Assembly (NCBI RefSeq): GCF_030818895.1
Contig: NZ_JAUTBA010000001.1
Location: forward strand, 3,720,001-3,784,000
Length of the DNA: 64,000 nucleotides
Reading direction: 5' to 3'
Source of the DNA: Sphingobacterium zeae
GTDB taxonomy: Bacteria > Bacteroidota > Bacteroidia > Sphingobacteriales > Sphingobacteriaceae
Shown here in pieces: positions 45,385 to 53,402 of this stretch. How positions within the stretch are numbered: the first letter of the stretch is position 1; each line of letters opens with the position of its first letter. A program made the translations under genes and the position numbers. Below the pieces are notes generated by a model. That model made no database searches. It was not told the origin of the DNA and saw only the letters and a list, made by a program, of their open reading frames with translations.

Positions 45385-46242
45385 TTAATCGTGGTTTTTT
45401 CTACGAAATGTCAAAGCGGTAACTCCTGCAACTTTGGTAAATAGTCGCGAAAAATAAGGATAATCATCGTAGCCTAATTCAATTGCAACCTCCTTTACGG
45501 ATCTATCTGAGTGATAAAGCAGGCGCTTAGCCTCTAAAATAATTCGTTGTTGTATCTGATATGAAACGGATAAACCTGTTGCGTTCTTCACGCACTCATT
45601 CAGATAAGCAACGGAGATGTTTAATGCTGCGGCATAGTCTGCGGGACGTTTCATGCTCACAAAATTTTGCTCAAGTAAACCCGTGAATGCCTTATGAACT
45701 ATTTCAAAACGCGAAAGTTTCTCTGCGTCTTTTGTTTGTTTGAGAAATTGCGACATAAATAGGCCAACTAAGGTATTGCAACTGTCTCTTACCTGGCGAT
45801 CGTATAGTTTGTCATCTCTTCGATCGAATAGCTTTTTACATAAAGAAAAAGCTTCTCGTATAATTGCTAAATCTGTCTTTGAGGATAAAGTTAATGGCTC
45901 GACAGGTGTATTCATCTGCAATATTTTCAAATAATCCGCATGTAAGTTTTCATTGGACATGGTCATTATAAAACCACTTAACTGTTTAACTTTCAAAGCC
46001 CTGTGCACCTGATTTGGCGATTGATAGATAATAGTAGGCTGATCTATGAAATATTGCTTAAAATCAATTTCGGTATGCGAGATGCCACTTTCCTGCAATA
46101 CGAAAAGGTGATAATCGTGTCGATGTGCATAATTGAATTCTTTACTTCCTGGAATTTCCGACTCCATATTAATGACAGCTATGCCATTACCGTAATCTCG
46201 ATCCCAGGTTCTAATAGGAATAGATACCGTCCGTTTGCGCAT
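45385..46242 (-). CDS. AraC family transcriptional regulator
   Basis: A 285-residue regulator. The N-terminal cupin-like part contains YAHRHDYHLFVLQESGISHTE. The C-terminal double HTH runs from RPADYAAALNISVAYLNECVKNATGLSVSYQI to SVKEVAIELGYDDYPYFSRLFTKVAGVTALTFR (given in part). It is upstream of the siderophore-interacting-type gene in the same direction and may activate it. The effector is not known. Confidence 0.88.
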   Translation of the reverse strand: MRKRTVSIPIRTWDRDYGNGIAVINMESEIPGSKEFNYAHRHDYHLFVLQESGISHTEIDFKQYFIDQPTIIYQSPNQVHRALKVKQLSGFIMTMSNENLHADYLKILQMNTPVEPLTLSSKTDLAIIREAFSLCKKLFDRRDDKLYDRQVRDSCNTLVGLFMSQFLKQTKDAEKLSRFEIVHKAFTGLLEQNFVSMKRPADYAAALNISVAYLNECVKNATGLSVSYQIQQRIILEAKRLLYHSDRSVKEVAIELGYDDYPYFSRLFTKVAGVTALTFRRKNHD

Positions 46243-46609
46243 AGATTTTAAACTATTATTAAATACAAATGTAACAATAAATGCCTACAGCGAAATCAAC
46301 TGCGATAGTTATTGACGGCAATAGATAGGATAATCTCGAGTCTTATAAAATTAATGTAAACATACCTAAAGCGTAAAAAAAGATATAACAACAGCTAACA
46401 GTCTTTGTTTCTAATGATCAAAATACAAATATTGACCTTACAACTCGACTAACTAAACAGACAACCCTATATTGCATCGCAATATTAACCATGTAAGCAA
46501 CTGGCCCGGGATAGTCCAAAAATAATTTTAAATAGTGGTGAACCAATTTCTCTTGGCCGTGTTCTAATCAGCATGGTGACGTTGCCAGCATATATACATT
46601 CAATATATT
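46243..46609. other. 367 bp upstream region of the glycosyltransferase cluster, with a palindrome
   Basis: No gene seen. A perfect 7-3-7 palindrome, ATATTGCATCGCAATAT (46469-46485), lies about 125 bp before the first glycosyltransferase. Its half-site ATTGC is the same as that of the HxlR-side palindrome at 43923-43936. It could be a regulator site or a small hairpin; no T-run follows. Confidence 0.3.
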
Positions 46610-47695
46610 ATGAAAATAGCAGTGCTTGCTCATTTAAAACATCCCATCCGCAAACCATTTATGGGCGGGCTGGAAGCCTTTACATACGAAGTAACTAAAC
46701 TTTTATTGCAAAGGGGGCATGAGGTTACCTTGTTTGCGAGTGAGCATTCGGATCCTAATCTAAATGTACATTCTATTCTTAGCGATGTAGATTATGATAT
46801 GGAAACATTAAGCAGATTTCGCTCTCACGAATTAAGTGAGGATTTTATCTCTACACATCACGCTTATTTGGAACTGATGCAAGAGATAGACCAATATGAT
46901 TTTGATGTGGTATTTAACAATAGCTTAAATTATGTACCGATCACTATGGCAACCCTTATGCAAACGCCAATGGTAACGGTATTGCATACTCCTCCCATCT
47001 TTGAGATGAAAAGGGCTATTTTGGCAGCAAATCGCTACAAAAAGCTAACGTATGTCTCTGTGTCGGAAACGAATGCTTCTTCGTGGGAGCCTTATATCAC
47101 CGAATGCAAGGTCATACAAAATGGTATCAATCTGGATAAATGGATATTTACAGCTAAAAATGCCGGGAATTATGTATTATGGTTTGGTAGAATCCATCCT
47201 GATAAAGGAACCCATTTTGCAATCGCAGCAGCAAAATTGGCCGGAAGGCCTATTAAAATAGCGGGTTCAGTTGCCGACAAACATTATTTTGAAACTTTTG
47301 TTAAGCCGCTTCTAGATGAAAGCGCTGAGTGGGTAGAGCACTGTACACACGAAGAACTTAATGACCTTATTGGAAATGCAGCGGTAAGTGTGATTACTCC
47401 TTGTTGGGAAGAACCTTTCGGTTTGGTTGTCGCCGAAAGCTTAGCGTGCGGAACCCCAGTTGCGGGTTTCGCTAGAGGAGCACTGCCAAAGATTGTAAAT
47501 AACGAAACTGGATGTCTTACAGCGGCGTGCTCGGTGGTTGAATTGGCAAAATGCATAAATGATGCGGCGCAGCTTAGTAGAAAAGCCTGTCGAGCACATG
47601 CTGAATCAGCATTGGATATTCAAGAAATGGTATCCTCCTATGAAAATGTATTTGCTCAAGTCATCGAAAATTGCGAAAGTAAGTATGCCTTATAA
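46610..47695 (+). CDS. Glycosyltransferase family 4
   Basis: A 361-residue retaining GT-B glycosyltransferase. The N-terminal Rossmann domain has FMGGLEAFTYEVTKLLLQRGHEVTLF (given in part), and the nucleotide-sugar domain has YVLWFGRIHPDKGTHFAIAA and EEPFGLVVAESLACGTPVAGF, with the catalytic/EX7E glutamates. It transfers a sugar from an NDP-sugar to a small acceptor or lipid. The next gene starts 11 bp inside its end, so they are translationally coupled. The product of the cluster is unknown. Confidence 0.88.
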   Translation: MKIAVLAHLKHPIRKPFMGGLEAFTYEVTKLLLQRGHEVTLFASEHSDPNLNVHSILSDVDYDMETLSRFRSHELSEDFISTHHAYLELMQEIDQYDFDVVFNNSLNYVPITMATLMQTPMVTVLHTPPIFEMKRAILAANRYKKLTYVSVSETNASSWEPYITECKVIQNGINLDKWIFTAKNAGNYVLWFGRIHPDKGTHFAIAAAKLAGRPIKIAGSVADKHYFETFVKPLLDESAEWVEHCTHEELNDLIGNAAVSVITPCWEEPFGLVVAESLACGTPVAGFARGALPKIVNNETGCLTAACSVVELAKCINDAAQLSRKACRAHAESALDIQEMVSSYENVFAQVIENCESKYAL

Positions 47696-48752
47696 GTACG
47701 CTTTTTATATCCATCACCACGGGGCAGGTCATTTGACTAGAGCCTTAGCGATAGCAGCGCAACTTCCCCATAACGAAGTGGTCTTTTTTGGTAGTTCATT
47801 AGCAACTTATAAGGATGTGTTACCGGAAGATATCTTAACGATCGAACTGCCATTTGACACGCCTTCTGATAGCGATAGGGATTGGACAAGTAGTGAGCTA
47901 AATTTTTTACATTATGCCCCTCTTAATGTGAAGGGGATAGTGAATAGAAACGATCTAATAATAAATTTTTTCAAAAATAATAACCATTGCTTACTTATCG
48001 TTGATGTGTCTGTCGAAATCGCATTACTAGCCCGTCTCTGTGGGATACCAACCGTAGTGGTGAGACAACACGGTGACCGTTCTGACACTCCGCACTCCCT
48101 GGCTTATGAAAGCGCATCTCTTTTGCTGGCACCCTACGCAAAATCAATGGCGCAGGATATCGAAAAGGAGTTTATGCCAAAGACATTTTATTCAGGTGGG
48201 TTCTCTAAATATAGCGGAATGTCAATTGAAGAGAATTCGAGCTCGGAAAATCAGATCGCTATTTTCTTTGGCCAGGGTGGCACATGTTTTGATTGGCCGC
48301 TCATTGCTCAAATTAGGAGGGATCTACCTCAAACATCCAATTTACATATACTGGGTACCATACAAAATTATAAAGCTATTGATGGAGTCAGTTATTATGG
48401 GAATTCAAAGGATGCATACCATATACTTAAAAATTGTGGGATTGTAATAAGCAATGCGGGCCATAACTGCATAATGGAATTGGGTGATTTAAGAAAAAAA
48501 ATTATTTGTATACCTGCAGAAAGGCCTTTTGAAGAACAAAAAATAAAGGCCAAACTTTTGGAAAATGCAGGAGTAGCCAAGGTAGTAGAAGAGAAAGATT
48601 TACTTCAGGCAAACTGGCTACATATCATTGAAAACACAAAAAAGTTGAAGATTGAAGCCTGGGAAAAATTGATGAATCCAAAAGCGACTTTTGAAATTGC
48701 AACGCAGCTTAAGAAACTGCACTCACAACTATTTAAAACATTATCAAATTAG
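47685..48752 (+). CDS. Glycosyltransferase, GT-B fold (GT28/MurG-like)
   Basis: A 355-residue protein. It starts with the donor-domain motif YAFYIHHHGAGHLTRALAIA, with the HGAGHLTR loop of UDP-glycosyltransferases. The second domain has IAIFFGQGGTCFDWPLIAQI and SNAGHNCIMELGDLRKKIICIP, the MurG/UDPGT-type nucleotide site. The ATG at 47685 overlaps the previous gene by 11 bp and is followed directly by homology. It works with its neighbours in glycan or glycolipid assembly. Confidence 0.82.
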   Translation: MPYKYAFYIHHHGAGHLTRALAIAAQLPHNEVVFFGSSLATYKDVLPEDILTIELPFDTPSDSDRDWTSSELNFLHYAPLNVKGIVNRNDLIINFFKNNNHCLLIVDVSVEIALLARLCGIPTVVVRQHGDRSDTPHSLAYESASLLLAPYAKSMAQDIEKEFMPKTFYSGGFSKYSGMSIEENSSSENQIAIFFGQGGTCFDWPLIAQIRRDLPQTSNLHILGTIQNYKAIDGVSYYGNSKDAYHILKNCGIVISNAGHNCIMELGDLRKKIICIPAERPFEEQKIKAKLLENAGVAKVVEEKDLLQANWLHIIENTKKLKIEAWEKLMNPKATFEIATQLKKLHSQLFKTLSN

Positions 48753-48756
48753 AAAT

Positions 48757-49593
48757 ATGTACTCTACTGCTCCGGTCTCCGTATTGACAATTGTACATAA
48801 ACGCCATCATGCACTAATAAACCTGGTTAACGGGCTCGCTAAAAATTCTATCTTACCGGTAGAAATAGTGATCGTGTTTATTAATGAACGTGCTTACCGG
48901 TTTGAAGATGATGAATATCCCTTTAGAATAAATACCGTAGAAATTGAAACAGAAGGGCATTTAAATTTGGGCGAAGCAAGAAATATGGCTATAAAAAGTT
49001 CCAGTTCTTCATTTAATATCTTCTTAGACGTAGACTGCATTCCTGCACAAAATTTAATCGAGCAGTATCTGCCCTACTCGAATAAAAAGAATGCTTTATT
49101 AAGTGGCCGGGTTAGGTATTTAAAAAAAGGGTTTGCAGATAAACCTGACTGGATGTCGCAATTAATGGAAAACAGTAGGCCCGATCCTGTCAGGAACGAG
49201 TTAGATCAATTTAGTTACGAACTCTTCTGGTCACTCAATTTTGGGTGTAGCAAAGAGACTTTCAATAAAATTGGTGGATTCGATCAAAACTATATTGGAT
49301 ATGGAGCTGAAGATACGGATTTTGGCTTCAGCGCAAGGAAAAATAGTATAGCTCATATCACAATTGATGCATTGGCGTATCACCAATATCACCCAAGTTA
49401 TAATCCACCTTTAAACCACTTCAAATCCATTGTCACCAACGCTACTCAATTTTTTCAAAAGTGGGGAGTCTGGCCCATGATGGGGTGGCTAAATAAATTT
49501 AATGAAAGCGGCCTTATAATTTTTAAAAATAATCAGATTATCATTCTTCGTGAACCATCAAAACAAGAAATTGTGGCCAGTCTAACGGAATAG
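48757..49593 (+). CDS. Glycosyltransferase family 2 (with galactosyltransferase-like C-terminus)
   Basis: A 278-residue GT-A glycosyltransferase. APVSVLTIVHKRHHALINLV starts the nucleotide-binding fold, and FNIFLDVDCIPAQNLIEQYL carries the DxD-like metal site (Asp-Val-Asp). FNKIGGFDQNYIGYGAEDTDFGF is the ExD acceptor block of Glyco_transf_7C. It begins four bases after the previous stop and ends the cluster. A role in adding a sugar to the same glycan is inferred. Confidence 0.85.
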   Translation: MYSTAPVSVLTIVHKRHHALINLVNGLAKNSILPVEIVIVFINERAYRFEDDEYPFRINTVEIETEGHLNLGEARNMAIKSSSSSFNIFLDVDCIPAQNLIEQYLPYSNKKNALLSGRVRYLKKGFADKPDWMSQLMENSRPDPVRNELDQFSYELFWSLNFGCSKETFNKIGGFDQNYIGYGAEDTDFGFSARKNSIAHITIDALAYHQYHPSYNPPLNHFKSIVTNATQFFQKWGVWPMMGWLNKFNESGLIIFKNNQIIILREPSKQEIVASLTE

Positions 49594-49596
49594 AAA

Positions 49597-50139
49597 CTAT
49601 TTAAACATTCCAAGCAATTTAATAAGCCCATTTTCGCTGTGTAATATTTCAGTATTTTTCAACGTATCGCAAGTTACCAATGAAGCTCTTGCCTGCATTT
49701 GTTCTTTGTAAAGTGCGATGGCAGTTTGAATGTCCGGAAAGTTATCGCTTGTTAAATTTTCTGCTAACTCAAAAGCGTCCTGCATTGCCTGGTTTACTCA
49801 CTCACCGGCATATGGTGGCATGCGATGTGCTGCATCGCCAAGCATTGTCAAGTGAGGTAATGTCGGCCAAGTCTGGTGCAATGGAAAATGAAATTGTGGA
49901 CACGGGATACACCAAATGGTATTACCTGAAAAAAGTTCTTGCCATTGCTCACGCTACGATTCGAAAGCAACCTTAAACCACACAAAAACCTGTTTTTTGT
50001 CATTAAATTCAATACCGCTGTCCTGCACTCAATTTTCGGACACTTTGCAACCGGTATAAAATGTTAAACTTCCCTCTCCCTTTGCACTTACAATGATGGA
50101 TTGTTCATTTCCAAAAGTAAAAACTTTCAACAAATTCCG
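49597..50139 (-). pseudogene. TetX-like flavin monooxygenase pseudogene (C-terminal half)
   Basis: One minus-strand frame encodes the second half of a TetX-type FAD-dependent monooxygenase. It runs LLKVFTFGNEQSIIVSAKGE, GSLTFYTGCKVSEN, then FPLHQTWPTLPHLTMLGDAAHRMPPYAGE, and the C-terminus AMQDAFELAENLTSDNFPD to LIKLLGMFK (each given in part). It is interrupted only by three in-frame stops: TGA at 50029-50031, TAG at 49954-49956 and TGA at 49798-49800. They fall where relatives have Trp, Trp and Gly. The N-terminal FAD-binding half is missing. The last ~60 codons after the third stop are open. The active enzyme hydroxylates tetracyclines or other substrates; this copy cannot be functional. 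Confidence 0.8.
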
Positions 50140-50188
50140 TTAATGGGCTGTTAGGTTTTACTACTTGATATTGTAATTCATTTTTCAT
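50105..50188 (-). pseudogene. Short fragment resembling an AraC regulator N-terminus
   Basis: A 27-codon frame, MKNELQYQVVKPNSPLTEF then VESFYFWK, resembling the opening of AraC regulators (P-x-x-x-L-x-x-F-V). It overlaps the start of the TetX remnant in another frame. It may be a junction relic or chance. Confidence 0.25.
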
Positions 50189-50320
50189 TGCTACATTCAG
50201 TTGATACCGTAACTTTCCTTCCTAATTTTGCCACCACACATGAAGTTGATAAAGACAACAAGACAGATACGTATTGATTAATAAGATATAATCGCGCTTT
50301 GGAATAGATAATGTCTCAAA

Positions 50321-53224
50321 TTAAATTGTATTTAAATACTCATTTAAAGATAATTCTGTTTCGATCTGCAATTTTTTGCGCAGTCTATAACGGTGAATTT
50401 CTACTCCCCTAACGGTAATATTCTGCAGCTGAGCAATCTGTTTGGATGTAAAATGTAATTTTAAATACGCGCATACTTTGAGATCATTTCGAGATAATGC
50501 TGGATGCTTTGCTTTCAAATTGTTTAAAAATCCATCATTGAGCTCATCAAAATGACTCGCAAATTGGTTCCAGTTTGCGCTATTCTTTTCAATATCCTTC
50601 AATAACATGTGAATACGTTTCAAATTAGAGTCTCCGTGATCGCCAGTATCAAGCTTTGCGATTTCATCCTTAACTTTGATTAATGCACCCGAATTTTCAA
50701 GCAACTGCATGCTAGTACTCGCTAGTTCTTTCGTTTTGGACATCACTTCATGTGCTAATTTCTCGTTATTCAACTTCACGATTTCTTTCTCATTTTTCTC
50801 GATTTCCAGCTGATGGATATAACGGAGTTGCGCTAACTGTTGCTCATGTTTCAGCTGCTGTTTGTGTCTCTCTATCTTACGCAGATGAATCAAGCCGAAC
50901 ACAGCGAGTATAGCCAATAGAAAATATACCATTTTGGCCAATAGGGTCTTATACCATGGGGGTAAAACGATAAATCGGTATTCGGCCACATCGGATTGCT
51001 GGTTTAAATTATTCCTTACTTTCACAAGGAATGTATACTGTCCATCCGACAGATTGGTATAGGCCTTTTCAGACTGCGGGCTCCATGAAGACCATTCGTC
51101 ATCATAACCCAATAATTTATAACTGAATTCAAGATGCTGATTTATCCCATAACTTGGTGAGGAAAAGCTGAATCGGAAAGAGTTAAAAATGGAAGGTAAC
51201 CTTAGGACGTTGCCTTTTTTAGCATTGACTGGCTGCTTCTTTGACTCAAAGGTATTTGAAAAAAAACCTGCATAAATAAGACTATCCCTTTTTCCTGTTG
51301 CAATAGTTTGAGATAACATCGCTACAGGTCTTACACTATGTTTCAAATACTTATCATAATTGATATGAATTGCCCCTTTCTCTGCTCCTATATATATATT
51401 GTGTTGATCAATAGCATAAATATGTTCAAATCCTGTGGTGTTCATCCCTTCTATCTCAGGAAAATTAATAAGATGATAGGTTCGAAGCTTGGAATCAAAT
51501 CGCCCTACCCCAACCATTTTCCTTGTACAAAACCAGACATTTCCTTCCTGGTCATCTTTTAGATAACGTATGGTCAAGTCTTTAAACGCTACGAACTGTT
51601 CTGCAGGCAAAAAGCGATTTATCTTATAATCGTAGCGATAAAGCCCTTTCTCCGTCGCAAATACAACCTGATTTTTTATTTTAAATACGTAATTCTGATA
51701 ATCGGCAGGTAGCCCGTCTTTATGATTGCAGAGTTTGGCCTGATACGATTTCTTATCGTCCGAAAGCGTAATCCGGTAAATACCCCGATAGGGATGAGAT
51801 GCCCATATGGTCCCTTTTTCATCTTGTTCGAGAAATCGGAAAGAGTCAGAAGGTCCATCCAGCGGGCCTTTTATCGAGAATAAGCCTTGATTAAAATCAA
51901 GCAACTCGAGGCCATTATAGGTTCCTATTAAACTTTCTTTTACCGGATAAACCATACTAAGCGGAAGCAACTTCCAAGTTCCTATCCCCTGCCGAACTGG
52001 CTTTAGGGAATGATCCGTAATCTGGAATAAACCTTTGTTGTGTCCAAGTAATAATTGACCATTAAGTTGTTCAAGGCGCCATGCTTCGCCACCATCGCTG
52101 CCCGGAAGAAGGGAAAAAAAAGCTGGTGAACGGCTTTGATCGGTCAATCCTTCTATTATTCCAGCATAATAAACTCCATTCGAGGAGGAAAGGTAAAGTC
52201 TATTATTGAAGAGAAGTGTAGAATATCCCGTCACATCATTCTCCATATTGGGCCGGAGATAGCGAATGGCACTTCCATAGCTAATCACAGAGATGACATT
52301 GTCTGTACCCACCCAGATATTCTTCTGTCTGTCCACAAATACGGAAGTGACATTTTTATTTTGCAATCCTTCCCTGACACCAATCTTTTGAATTGTTTTG
52401 CCATTGAGGCTACGGATCTGGCAACCTTCTTTGGCATTACCGACGACGAAGGTTGAGTCATCTATTTTCCCTATGGACGGTGTATAGCTGCCGTCGCCCC
52501 CCTGGGTACGCAGTATTGTCAGCTTCCGGTTCTGTAAGCTGTAGGTTTCGTTATTTAAAGTAGACAGCAACAAACGCCCCTTGCCAAGGGAGAGCATGGA
52601 TGCGATCTTCACATCTTTAAACGGTAAGTCTTTTATGTAGGGATTCCATTTATTATCGCGAAACTCCAGCAAACCATTGCTTTTATCCTGCGCATAAAGT
52701 ATGCCGTCCGACTGCCCCATATAATACCACTCAGCCGCCGCCGGATGTACTTGAATCTTTTGTCCCTTCAGTTCAAATATCGCATTGGTACCGCGAAAAA
52801 AAACAGATTGCCCGACGCCAACCGTATTCCAGATATCTGCAAAATTCCGATATCCTTCTGGAACGAGATCGTGTAAGGAATGATAAACGAGTCCAAATTG
52901 CGGCGAACGCTCAAAATAGCCAAAATCACCCTGTCCGCCAACATAAATTCGATCCTCATCATCAATCCAGACAGAACGGATATTGGTATGATTGGGGAGG
53001 GAAAATGTTTTCCAATATCGTCCATCAAAGGTTAGTAGCCCTTCACTGTTACCAAAGTACATGATGCCATGGCTATCTTGTTTTATATCCCAGGTGCGAC
53101 TTCCCCCCTGATAGACCGATTTACCATAATTATAAACCAAAGGTAAGCCAAGTAACTCCTGTGCAGATAGCGTGTTTGAAAAAATAGAAAATAGTATAAA
53201 AAACAGAATGGCAAAACACCTCAT
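50321..53224 (-). CDS. Ligand-binding sensor regulator with Reg_prop/Y_Y_Y and LuxR-type HTH domains
   Basis: A 967-residue one-component regulator. After a signal peptide (FAILFFILFSIFSNTLSAQE) comes a long periplasmic two-component-regulator propeller (repeats such as GKSVYQGGSRTWDIKQDSHG, FVDRQKNIWVGTDNVISVI) and a Y_Y_Y domain (YKLLGYDDEWSSWSPQSEKAYTNL). One membrane helix follows near 770-790. A cytoplasmic coiled coil precedes a C-terminal LuxR-type HTH (LSRNDLKVCAYLKLHFTSKQI, then GVEIHRYRLRKKL). There is no histidine kinase or receiver, unlike classical hybrid systems. It is divergent from the beta-glucan SusCD operon and probably activates it upon binding an oligosaccharide in the periplasm. 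ATG at 53224 is preferred to a TTG five codons upstream. Confidence 0.88.
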   Translation of the reverse strand: MRCFAILFFILFSIFSNTLSAQELLGLPLVYNYGKSVYQGGSRTWDIKQDSHGIMYFGNSEGLLTFDGRYWKTFSLPNHTNIRSVWIDDEDRIYVGGQGDFGYFERSPQFGLVYHSLHDLVPEGYRNFADIWNTVGVGQSVFFRGTNAIFELKGQKIQVHPAAAEWYYMGQSDGILYAQDKSNGLLEFRDNKWNPYIKDLPFKDVKIASMLSLGKGRLLLSTLNNETYSLQNRKLTILRTQGGDGSYTPSIGKIDDSTFVVGNAKEGCQIRSLNGKTIQKIGVREGLQNKNVTSVFVDRQKNIWVGTDNVISVISYGSAIRYLRPNMENDVTGYSTLLFNNRLYLSSSNGVYYAGIIEGLTDQSRSPAFFSLLPGSDGGEAWRLEQLNGQLLLGHNKGLFQITDHSLKPVRQGIGTWKLLPLSMVYPVKESLIGTYNGLELLDFNQGLFSIKGPLDGPSDSFRFLEQDEKGTIWASHPYRGIYRITLSDDKKSYQAKLCNHKDGLPADYQNYVFKIKNQVVFATEKGLYRYDYKINRFLPAEQFVAFKDLTIRYLKDDQEGNVWFCTRKMVGVGRFDSKLRTYHLINFPEIEGMNTTGFEHIYAIDQHNIYIGAEKGAIHINYDKYLKHSVRPVAMLSQTIATGKRDSLIYAGFFSNTFESKKQPVNAKKGNVLRLPSIFNSFRFSFSSPSYGINQHLEFSYKLLGYDDEWSSWSPQSEKAYTNLSDGQYTFLVKVRNNLNQQSDVAEYRFIVLPPWYKTLLAKMVYFLLAILAVFGLIHLRKIERHKQQLKHEQQLAQLRYIHQLEIEKNEKEIVKLNNEKLAHEVMSKTKELASTSMQLLENSGALIKVKDEIAKLDTGDHGDSNLKRIHMLLKDIEKNSANWNQFASHFDELNDGFLNNLKAKHPALSRNDLKVCAYLKLHFTSKQIAQLQNITVRGVEIHRYRLRKKLQIETELSLNEYLNTI

Positions 53225-53326
53225 AATAATTCCCTTCAATTGGCTGACGTAAACTTGACGTACCCCAAATATATTGAATTGCAGCCGAAAAAACCAACAT
53301 GAAGTAGTGTTGTTGTACCTCTAAAA

Positions 53327-53357
53327 TTCGGCAATAAGCTGCTTAAGCCTAATTTTG
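53327..53357 (+). promoter_or_regulatory. Promoter of the beta-glucan SusCD operon
   Basis: TAATTTTG at 53350-53357 exactly fits TAnnTTTG, with TTCG at 53327-53330 as a near match to the -33 TTTG, spacer 19. It lies 45 bp before the susC start. A target for the divergent regulator would be expected just upstream; I could not define one. Confidence 0.5.
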
Positions 53358-53402
53358 ATTCTTGATAATTATAAACAATTCCTAAATTTCAATTCATTAC
53401 AC

